Assembly: GCF_003732545.1 (NCBI RefSeq) | Contig: NZ_AYKF01000121.1 | Span: forward strand, 45,987 to 109,986 | Direction of reading: 5' to 3' | From: Salinisphaera orenii subsp. halophila YIM 95161 | GTDB taxonomy: Bacteria; Pseudomonadota; Gammaproteobacteria; Nevskiales; Salinisphaeraceae | DNA: 64,000 bases | In this document: piece by piece, positions 1 through 6,214 of the stretch | Layout: each line of letters opens with the position of its first letter | Numbering within the stretch: the first letter of the stretch is position 1 | The notes under the pieces: model-generated | Seen by the model: only the letters and a program-made list of their open reading frames with translations | Database searches by the model: none | What the model was told of the DNA's origin: nothing | Made by a program: the position numbers and the translations under genes

Positions 1-1
1 C

Positions 2-253
2 TCCGTGCACGACACCACGCACGGCACCACGGTCGCCAACCTGGGCATGAGCGAAACCGCCTTTCCGGCGCCGGTCTTCCATGGCGACACGCTCTCGGTG
101 GTGACCACGGTGGAAAGCCTGCGCCGAAGCCGCTCGCGCGAACACGTCGGCATCGTCGGATTCCTGCACCAGGCCCACAACCAGCACGGCACCGAGGTCG
201 CCCGCTGCCGGCGTCAGGCCATGATGCACTGTCGCTCGGGCCAAACGGCATGA
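2..253 (+). CDS. MaoC-family acyl-CoA hydratase, C-terminal part (truncated by window edge)
   Basis: Only the last 83 codons are present; the reading frame is open at base 1. The visible part has the C-terminal hot-dog features of MaoC-type (R)-specific enoyl-CoA hydratases of the mesaconyl-CoA/methylmalyl-CoA hydratase kind: THGTT followed by NLG, then FPAPVFHGDTL, then a strand ending VARCRRQA. Its stop overlaps the start of the next gene in an ATGA arrangement, so the two are translationally coupled. Hydratase plus CitE-like lyase pairs act on beta-hydroxyacyl-CoA or malyl-CoA type intermediates in organic-acid catabolism. The exact substrate cannot be told from this fragment. Confidence 0.75.
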   Translation, partial: SVHDTTHGTTVANLGMSETAFPAPVFHGDTLSVVTTVESLRRSRSREHVGIVGFLHQAHNQHGTEVARCRRQAMMHCRSGQTA

Positions 254-1143
254 GCACGCCGCGCGCCTATCTGTTCGTACCCGGCGACGCCCCGCGCAAG
301 ATGGACAAGGCGCTGACCGCCGGCGCGGACGCCATCATCCTCGATCTCGAGGACTCGGTCGCCCCGGCCCGCAAGGCCGACGCGCTGACCGCGGTGGCCG
401 CATTTCTCGACGCGCGGCCCGCGGACGCCACGCCGGAGTTCTGGGTACGCGTCAACGCCGCCGAGCCGACCGCCGCCCTGGAGGAACTCGCCGCCCTGCC
501 GCTGGCGCGGATCGCCGGCATCGTCCACCCCAAGCTCGAGCGCCACGACCAGCTCGAACGCATGGGCGCCTGGCTCGACGCGCTGGAGGCGCGCGACGGC
601 CTGCCCGCCGGAGGTACGCGCATCCTCGGCATCGTCACCGAAACCGCCGACGCGCTGGTCGGCGAGCACGGCTCGAGCCTGGCCCGCGGCCACCCGCGAC
701 TGCGCGGCTATAGCTGGGGGACCGAGGATCTCTCCGCCGTACTCGGCCGACCGCCATTGGCCGGCAATACCGACGCGCACGCCGACCTTGCGCGCATGGT
801 CCAGCGCCACTGCCTGCTGCTGGCCGCAGCCGCGGGGGTCGACGCCATCGACGGCATCAGCGCCGATTTCCGCGACCAGGCGGCCCTGGCGCGCAGCTGC
901 GACTATGCCCGCGAGCTCGGATTCGTGGCCAAGCTCGCCATCCATCCGGCCCAGATCGAAGCGCTCGACGCCGGGCTGGCCCCGCACCCCGACGCGCTGG
1001 CCTGGGCGCGGCGCGTTCGCGCGGCGGTGGTCGACGCCCCCGATGCGGCCGCGCTGACCGTGGACGGCCGCATGGTCGACCGCCCGCACATCGACGTGGC
1101 CGAACGGCTGCTCACCCGTGCCGGCGAGCCGGGCGCGACGTAA
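250..1143 (+). CDS. HpcH/HpaI aldolase / CitE-like CoA-ester lyase
   Basis: This 297-residue protein has the length and opening of CitE/malyl-CoA lyase-like TIM barrels: RAYLFVPGD at residues 5-13, then the DAIILDLEDSV strand carrying acidic metal-binding residues, and a late RGYSWGTEDL segment. The family makes a Mg-dependent carbon-carbon cleavage of beta-hydroxyacyl-CoA esters such as citramalyl-, malyl- or citryl-CoA. The start codon overlaps the stop of the MaoC gene, so both are made from one transcript and probably act in sequence. No citrate lyase alpha or gamma subunit is nearby, so a stand-alone CoA-ester lyase is more likely than citrate lyase. Substrate unassigned. Confidence 0.8.
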   Translation: MSTPRAYLFVPGDAPRKMDKALTAGADAIILDLEDSVAPARKADALTAVAAFLDARPADATPEFWVRVNAAEPTAALEELAALPLARIAGIVHPKLERHDQLERMGAWLDALEARDGLPAGGTRILGIVTETADALVGEHGSSLARGHPRLRGYSWGTEDLSAVLGRPPLAGNTDAHADLARMVQRHCLLLAAAAGVDAIDGISADFRDQAALARSCDYARELGFVAKLAIHPAQIEALDAGLAPHPDALAWARRVRAAVVDAPDAAALTVDGRMVDRPHIDVAERLLTRAGEPGAT

Positions 1144-1348
1144 CGCCACGACCGGGCCGGTGGCCGGCGCACCGAGGCCGTGGCTCATGCCGCGATCGCC
1201 GCGGCATCCACGCACTCCGGGCTGTCCACGGGGCAGACGAACCCGTACCCCGGATTGTTCGGCGGCAAGGCTGGGCGCAGTGCGCGCCGCATCGCCACTT
1301 TAGCGCGCGAGTGCGACAACGCCGGGGGCTGCAATCGTTCGTTTTTCG

Positions 1349-1373
1349 GGGCGCCCATCCGCCATGGGCGCCC
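1349..1373. terminator. Strong hairpin between convergent gene ends
   Basis: A perfect 10-bp inverted repeat (arms 1349-1358 and 1364-1373, 5-nt loop CCGCC) lies in the 348-bp gap between the CitE-like gene and the ferredoxin gene, whose 3' ends face each other. No T-run follows on either strand, so it is terminator-like by position and stability only. Nothing else is recognisable in 1144-1491. Confidence 0.45.
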
Positions 1374-1491
1374 TGCCGCGTTGCACCTCTCGATCGCGAC
1401 TCGCCGCGATCGGCGACACGCGTCTTTGCGCGATACATTGCGCGGTCTCCAGCGTGGCACCCGTATGGCCGGTCGACCGGCCCTGATTGTC

Positions 1492-1806
1492 TTAGTTCGG
1501 TGCCAGCGTCACGCGCAGGCCGTCGAGCGCCTCGCTGAAGGCGATGCGACAGGTCAGCCGTGATTGCGCGGCGTCCACGTCGAAGGCCATGTCCAGCATG
1601 TCGACCTCCTCCTCGTCGGCCGGCGCGAGTGCGGTCAACCAGGCGCGATCGACATAGCAGTGACAGGTCGCGCAGGCGCAGCAGCCGCCGCAGGAGGCCT
1701 CCAGCGGCAGGCCCGCGTCACGGATGATCTCCATCACCTTGCGGCCCGGCTGCGCCTCGAGGCGGTGTTCGCCACCCGTCCGGTCGATCACGAATATCTG
1801 CGCCAT
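1492..1806 (-). CDS. Adrenodoxin/putidaredoxin-type [2Fe-2S] ferredoxin
   Basis: A 104-residue soluble electron carrier. The four cluster cysteines follow the adrenodoxin pattern: Cys39-x5-Cys45-x2-Cys48 and a distant Cys86 in a RLTC motif, followed by the family-typical DGL near the C-terminus. Extra cysteines 42, 43 and 50 crowd the loop. The ATG at 1806 is chosen because a GGAGG sits about 6 nt upstream; an in-frame ATG at 1818 overlaps that ribosome site. It is the last gene of a leftward set with a flavoprotein reductase and a Rieske oxygenase and most likely carries electrons between them. Such a discrete ferredoxin is absent from the usual GbcAB glycine betaine monooxygenase. Confidence 0.88.
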   Translation of the reverse strand: MAQIFVIDRTGGEHRLEAQPGRKVMEIIRDAGLPLEASCGGCCACATCHCYVDRAWLTALAPADEEEVDMLDMAFDVDAAQSRLTCRIAFSEALDGLRVTLAPN

Positions 1807-1857
1807 GCCAACCTCCATTGTCGAATCGGGAACTTCAAATCCGTGCGCGCCGCCGCC

Positions 1858-3036
1858 TCAGGCCAGCAGCGGCGGAAGCTGACGGCCGAGTTCGGCGCGT
1901 TCGGCGGTGCTGTCGCCGGCCAGCGCGAAGCCCAGCGGGGCATCGTCGTCGCCGCGGAATACGGCGCGCAGATGCCGCCCGTGGCCGTCGATCTCCCAGC
2001 GCCCGGCGCTGCCCGCGGCCGGCGGGCAGACCGTCAGCGGCAGGCTGGTCGTCTTGACCACCACCGGCATGGCCTTCATCGCCAGACGGGCGTCGCCACC
2101 GGCCAGCACCTGCGCGAGCACCCTGGCCTGGGCCATGAGCGGCAGGATGTAGGGCTGCACCCCGGCGGGCGTCTGGGCGCAGTCGCCGATCGCGTGGATG
2201 TGCGGGTCCGAGGTGCGCAGGCGATGATCGACGCGCACGCCCTGATCCACGACCAGGCCCGCGGAGCGCGCCAGTGCGGTCTCGGGCACCAGTCCGGCGG
2301 CCGAGAGCACCAGATCGGCGTGGACGCGGCTGCCGTCGTCGAGCGTCGCGGTGAAGCCGCGACCGTGGCGCACCAGCTGCGCGACGTGACGGCCCGTGCG
2401 CACGTCCGCACCGTTGTCGGCCAGCGCGCTCGCCAGCGTGCGCCCGAGCGCGGCCGGCAGCAGGCGCGCGAGCGGCCAGTCGGCGGGATCGACCAGCGTC
2501 ACACGCAGGCCGCGGTGCATGAGATCGTCCGCGAACTCGCAGCCGATCAGGCCGGCGCCGATGAGCAGCACGTGCGACACCCCGGACTCGAGCTTGGCGT
2601 ACCAGCGGCGGTAGTCGTCGAGATTGTTCACGCTGTCGATCCACCGGGCATCGGCCTCGGCGGGCACGATGACCCGCTGGCGCGCGCCGGTGGCCAGCAC
2701 CAGATCGCCGTAGGGGATCTCACCGGCACTGGTGTCCAGACACCGCGCGTCAGGGTCGACGGCGTGCACGTGACAGTGGTTGATCAGACGCACGTCCAGT
2801 TCCGCGGCCTTGGCCTCGGCGGACTTCTGCACCATCGATTCCGGCGTCTGGTGCTTGGCCAGCGCGTTCGACAGCAGCGGTTTGGAATAGACCTCGCCCC
2901 CGTCAGCCGTCACCAGCACCACCGGCCGCGCCGGGTCGTGCTGGCGCAGCTGGCGTATCAGGGTGTAGCCGCCGAGGCCGCTGCCCACGACCACGATGGG
3001 CCCGGCGGATGATGTCATGCCTGTCATCTCGGTCAT
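1858..3036 (-). CDS. FAD-dependent NAD(P)H:rubredoxin/ferredoxin reductase
   Basis: A 392-residue two-dinucleotide-binding flavoprotein. The N-terminal FAD motif is GSGLGG (residues 18-23), the NAD(P) motif GAGLIG is at 159-164, and the second FAD contact HAIGDC is near residue 280. Length and layout match rubredoxin and putidaredoxin reductases rather than the fused FMN/2Fe-2S reductases of the GbcB/CntB type. It starts just downstream of the Rieske gene stop. The ATG at 3036 touches the only GAGG; the ATG at 3027, about 9 nt from it, is an equally good or better start. Inferred role: passing electrons from NAD(P)H to the neighbouring ferredoxin and on to the oxygenase. Confidence 0.85.
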   Translation of the reverse strand: MTEMTGMTSSAGPIVVVGSGLGGYTLIRQLRQHDPARPVVLVTADGGEVYSKPLLSNALAKHQTPESMVQKSAEAKAAELDVRLINHCHVHAVDPDARCLDTSAGEIPYGDLVLATGARQRVIVPAEADARWIDSVNNLDDYRRWYAKLESGVSHVLLIGAGLIGCEFADDLMHRGLRVTLVDPADWPLARLLPAALGRTLASALADNGADVRTGRHVAQLVRHGRGFTATLDDGSRVHADLVLSAAGLVPETALARSAGLVVDQGVRVDHRLRTSDPHIHAIGDCAQTPAGVQPYILPLMAQARVLAQVLAGGDARLAMKAMPVVVKTTSLPLTVCPPAAGSAGRWEIDGHGRHLRAVFRGDDDAPLGFALAGDSTAERAELGRQLPPLLA

Positions 3037-3039
3037 CCT

Positions 3040-4212
3040 CTATTCGCTGGCCACGCGGGCGGCCGCGGTATCACGGCCGAGCTGATTGGCGATTCGACGC
3101 TGGAACTCGTGTGTGGTCGCCTCGTGGTAGGGCGAGAAGCGGCCGCCCGCGTATCCCGGCGAATGACGTCCGCGCTGCATGCCCTCGATCATCTCGATGT
3201 CTTCGGCGTTGATGCCCGTCCAGGCCTCGATCGGGCGCTGACGCTGGGCCGCCAGGTCGTCGCCCATGGCCGCGTCGCCCACGAAATAGAAATGAAAGAT
3301 CTCGCGGGTGCGCCCGGGCGACAACGGCTGAATGGCGAACACGAACAGATAGCTCGGGTGCATGCCCAGCATCAGATTGGGCATGACGTAGGGATACTCC
3401 GCGGTCGAACGGCGGGCTTCCGGCAGATCCGGGAAGGTCGGCAGGTCGGGGTGCCCCGCGGCCACCGAGTCGTACCCCTGGCTGCCCTGGCCCATATAGG
3501 TCGGTTCGAGCATGTTGAAGTGGGCCTGCATCCGCGAATAGTCGTTGAGCGAGGGATGCGTCCACGGCAGGTGATAGCTCTCGACGAAGTTCTCGACCGC
3601 GAGTTTCCAGTTGGCCTCGACCTCGAACGTCGCGCTCCCGCCGTGGCGAAGCCGGGACAGATCGTAGTCGGCCCAGCGACTCTCCAGCGGGCCCATGCAA
3701 TCGGCCAGCGGGGGCGCGTCACCCGAAAGATTCACGAAGATCAGGTCGTACCACGTCTCGCAGCGGATCTCGGCGAGGCCGTATTCCCGGCGGTCCAGCG
3801 CTGGCGAGTCGTCGCAGTCGTGGCCGCCGAAATGCGGGGTCTTCTTGAGCTCGCCATCGAGCGAATAGGCCCAGGAGTGATAGGGGCAGACCAGCGTGGC
3901 GCAGCCGCGGCGGGCCTTGCCCACCAGCTGCAAGCCACGATGTCGGCAGACGTTGTGGAACGCCCGGACCGCACCGGCGCGATTGCGCGTGAGCACCACC
4001 GGCCGTCCGGCGATCTCGACCGGTACCACGTCCCCGCGCCGGGGCAGTTCGGCGCCGACGCCCGCAATCACCCATTGCCGATCGAAGATCTCGTCGCGCT
4101 CGCGGTCGAGAATCTCCGGCGAGGTATAGGCGGCGTTCGGCAGACAGACCGCATCGCCGGTTGGCCTGTTGAGCTGTTCGATCACGCGTGGCGTCAAGAC
4201 GGTTTCGGTCAT
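3040..4212 (-). CDS. Rieske non-heme iron oxygenase, probable N- or O-demethylating alpha subunit
   Basis: A 390-residue ring-hydroxylating-type oxygenase subunit. The Rieske site is Cys89-x-His91-x17-Cys109-x2-His112. The mononuclear iron site is His214 and His219 in YHLPWTH, with the third ligand probably the Asp of AEDIEMIE near the C-terminus. The residue before this site that bridges the two metal centres appears to be Glu211 rather than the usual Asp, a trait of the quaternary-amine branch (CntA, GbcA). Other segments resemble aromatic or aryl-ether Rieske monooxygenases more than GbcA. It heads a three-gene set with its own reductase and ferredoxin and is divergent from a GbdR-like regulator beside sarcosine oxidase genes. 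A methylated-amine substrate is therefore inferred; glycine betaine is possible but unproven. Confidence 0.82.
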   Translation of the reverse strand: MTETVLTPRVIEQLNRPTGDAVCLPNAAYTSPEILDRERDEIFDRQWVIAGVGAELPRRGDVVPVEIAGRPVVLTRNRAGAVRAFHNVCRHRGLQLVGKARRGCATLVCPYHSWAYSLDGELKKTPHFGGHDCDDSPALDRREYGLAEIRCETWYDLIFVNLSGDAPPLADCMGPLESRWADYDLSRLRHGGSATFEVEANWKLAVENFVESYHLPWTHPSLNDYSRMQAHFNMLEPTYMGQGSQGYDSVAAGHPDLPTFPDLPEARRSTAEYPYVMPNLMLGMHPSYLFVFAIQPLSPGRTREIFHFYFVGDAAMGDDLAAQRQRPIEAWTGINAEDIEMIEGMQRGRHSPGYAGGRFSPYHEATTHEFQRRIANQLGRDTAAARVASE

Positions 4213-4534
4213 GTCGAGGTCCTCGGCGGGGCCCTTGTTCGAATGGCGTGATCGGCGGCGGGACCAGCGCGGGCACGCTGCCGATGCAGGATTCGAAAAC
4301 GAGATTAGCGCCGGCCGGCACGCTCGATTGTCTTCGGGGCGACATGAAGATGCACCGACACGACAGCGCGCAAATCACTGCGGGAAAAGCGCTTGCGCCG
4401 TTGCCCGCGATGATCCATAAATCGGATAACGAGGCGGGACCCGACCACGAGTGAATCAACCGTGAACGACAGTCTCCATATCTCCCGCGCCCGATCGTCG
4501 GCGCCCCTGACAGCCAGCGACGGGAGGCGAGGTC
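4213..4534. promoter_or_regulatory. Divergent control region between Rieske operon and GbdR-like activator
   Basis: This 322-bp gap separates the start of the leftward Rieske set from the rightward AraC-type gene and is locally less GC-rich than its surroundings, so both promoters should lie here. A weak sigma70-like pair for the regulator is visible: TTGCGC at 4393-4398, 17-nt spacer, CATAAA at 4416-4421. An AAGCGCTT palindrome flanked by GCGGG and CCCGC (4380-4410) could be part of an operator. No activator site is identified with confidence. Confidence 0.4.
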
Positions 4535-5593
4535 ATGCGGTCCACAGCCGGTGAGGCCACCGCGCAGCGGCCGACGCACATCGGTTTCCTGCAGGTGCCC
4601 AATTATTCGGCGATCGCCTTCTCGACCGCCATCGAGCCGCTGCGGATGGCCAATCAGCTCGCCGGGGTGGCCCTCTACGACTGGTCGGTCATCACCCTGG
4701 ACGGCGGCCCCGTGGCCGCCAGCAACGGCCTGGCGGTCACCCCCGACGCCGACATCCGCTCGGCGGGCGCGCTGGACATGCTCTTCGTCTGCGGCGGCAC
4801 CGGCATACGCGATTGCTGCGACCGCCGCCTGCTGGCCTGGCTGCGCTCGCTGGCCGAGCGTCACGTCGAACTCGGCGCGATCTGCACCGGCACCTATCTG
4901 CTGGCGCATGCGAATCTGCTGAAGGGGTATCGCTGCACGATCCACTGGGAGAACATCTCGAGCATCGACGAGGAGCACCGCTTTCCGGACACGGTCTTCA
5001 CCTCGGAGCTGTTCGTGATCGACCGCGACCGCTACACCTGCGCCGGGGGCATCGCCCCGCTGGACCTGATGCTCAACGTGATCGGCCGGCAGAAGAGCCC
5101 GTCGATCGCCGAGGCGATCTGCGAGGAATTCATCCACGAGCGCATTCGCAACGTCAGCGACATCCAGCGCGTGCCGCTGCGGGTGCATCTGGGCACCAGC
5201 CAGCCGAAGCTGGTGGAGGCGGTCTCGCTGATGGAGGCCAACATGGAGGAGCCGCTGTCGCTGCACGATCTGGCGCGGCTGGTGAACGTCTCGCGGCGGC
5301 AGCTCGAGCGCCTGTTCAAGAAACACCTGAACTGCGTGCCGACACGCTATTACCTGGAACTGCGGCTGAGCCGGGCACGTCAGTTCCTTCTGCAGACGCA
5401 ACTGTCGATCATCGACGTGTCACTGGCCTGCGGTTTCTCCTCGCCGCCGCATTTCAGCAAGTGCTATCACGACTTCTTCGGCTACCCGCCAAGCCGGGAA
5501 CGCCGCAGCCGGGCCGGCGGCGAGTCAAGCGCCGCCGCGACGGCCACGCCGGCGCGGGTGCGCAATCAGCGCCGGAAAGCGAGCACGCCGTAG
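4535..5593 (+). CDS. GbdR-like AraC-family transcriptional activator with DJ-1/PfpI-like domain
   Basis: A 352-residue regulator. Residues 14-190 form a class I glutamine amidotransferase-like (DJ-1/PfpI) sensor domain with the nucleophile-elbow motif GAICTGT (Cys117). Residues 240-325 form the double helix-turn-helix AraC domain, ending in the typical FSSPPHFSKCYHDFFGYPP segment. This layout is that of GbdR, CdhR, SouR and ArgR, which sense glycine betaine/dimethylglycine, carnitine, sarcosine or arginine. A GGGAGG lies upstream of the ATG. It diverges from the Rieske set and converges on the sarcosine oxidase run, so it is the best candidate regulator for both. The effector is inferred only. 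Confidence 0.88.
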   Translation: MRSTAGEATAQRPTHIGFLQVPNYSAIAFSTAIEPLRMANQLAGVALYDWSVITLDGGPVAASNGLAVTPDADIRSAGALDMLFVCGGTGIRDCCDRRLLAWLRSLAERHVELGAICTGTYLLAHANLLKGYRCTIHWENISSIDEEHRFPDTVFTSELFVIDRDRYTCAGGIAPLDLMLNVIGRQKSPSIAEAICEEFIHERIRNVSDIQRVPLRVHLGTSQPKLVEAVSLMEANMEEPLSLHDLARLVNVSRRQLERLFKKHLNCVPTRYYLELRLSRARQFLLQTQLSIIDVSLACGFSSPPHFSKCYHDFFGYPPSRERRSRAGGESSAAATATPARVRNQRRKASTP

Positions 5594-5620
5594 GCGGCTG
5601 CGGCGTGGCCCAGCAGCCGC
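5594..5620. terminator. Bidirectional terminator-like hairpin between regulator and soxG
   Basis: A perfect 8-bp inverted repeat (5594-5601 and 5613-5620, 11-nt loop) fills the 30 bp between the stop of the GbdR-like gene and the stop of soxG. Position between convergent genes suggests shared termination; there is no clear T-run. Confidence 0.45.
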
Positions 5621-5623
5621 GGC

Positions 5624-6214
5624 TCAACGAAGCGATGCGCCGTTGCCCACGTCGCGGGCGGCGTCGTCCAGCCAGGACCAGATATAGTCCGCCATGCTGC
5701 GACGCACGATGACATGGAAGCGCGGCGATGCATCGCGCTGGGCCAGGATCACGTCGGCCTTGGCCAGCAGTGTCTGGGCGCTGTCGCCGGGGCCGAAGAC
5801 GCGCGGATGCAGGTCCACCGAGCAACCGCGGGCGAGCAGCGCCCGCGCCTGCGACCCGGCGATCTCCAGCGTGGCGTAGCCGCTGCTGACATCCGTCGCG
5901 GTGGCGAACAGATTGCCGAAGGCCGCACGCAGCCGCGCCTGGAGCGAGACGGCGTCGTCCGGCGGTGTGACCAGCAGCCATTCGTTGGGCGCAAGCCATA
6001 TCGCCGACAGCGACTCGCCCATCGTCATCGTGTTGGGCGTCAGCGGCAGGTCGAGGCCGGTGACCGTGCGCACGGCCTCCACGAAGGCCGCCTGCTCCGG
6101 CTGTCCGCGCAGATTGAGATACCCGCGCGCCGGGCGTTCACGCATCGACAGCGCCGGCCGGTGGGCGCTCGGGACGGCGGTCAGGGCGCTCTGCGTTTCG
6201 GTCTGTTCGGTCAT
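5624..6214 (-). CDS. soxG: Sarcosine oxidase gamma subunit
   Basis: A 196-residue protein corresponding to the small gamma subunit of heterotetrameric sarcosine oxidase, a partner with weak internal motifs but fixed gene order. It has the family-like segments IWLAPNEWLL and YATLEIAG, and a C-terminal FHVIVRRSMADYIWSWL. Start at ATG 6214 is supported by GGGAGG 7 nt upstream; upstream in-frame codons lie inside soxA. The gene overlaps the 3' end of soxA by 77 nt in another frame, so it is translationally coupled to it. It is the last gene of the sox run and faces the regulator gene. Confidence 0.85.
   Translation of the reverse strand: MTEQTETQSALTAVPSAHRPALSMRERPARGYLNLRGQPEQAAFVEAVRTVTGLDLPLTPNTMTMGESLSAIWLAPNEWLLVTPPDDAVSLQARLRAAFGNLFATATDVSSGYATLEIAGSQARALLARGCSVDLHPRVFGPGDSAQTLLAKADVILAQRDASPRFHVIVRRSMADYIWSWLDDAARDVGNGASLR

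Noticed and set aside
1564..3012. Long rightward open frame opposite the ferredoxin and reductase genes
   Set aside because: It is antisense to two well-conserved genes and has the Arg/Gln/Val-rich composition expected from reading high-GC coding DNA on the wrong strand.
3040..4212. Firm naming as gbcA
   Set aside because: The electron-transfer partners and several sequence blocks differ from GbcA, so the substrate is left open.
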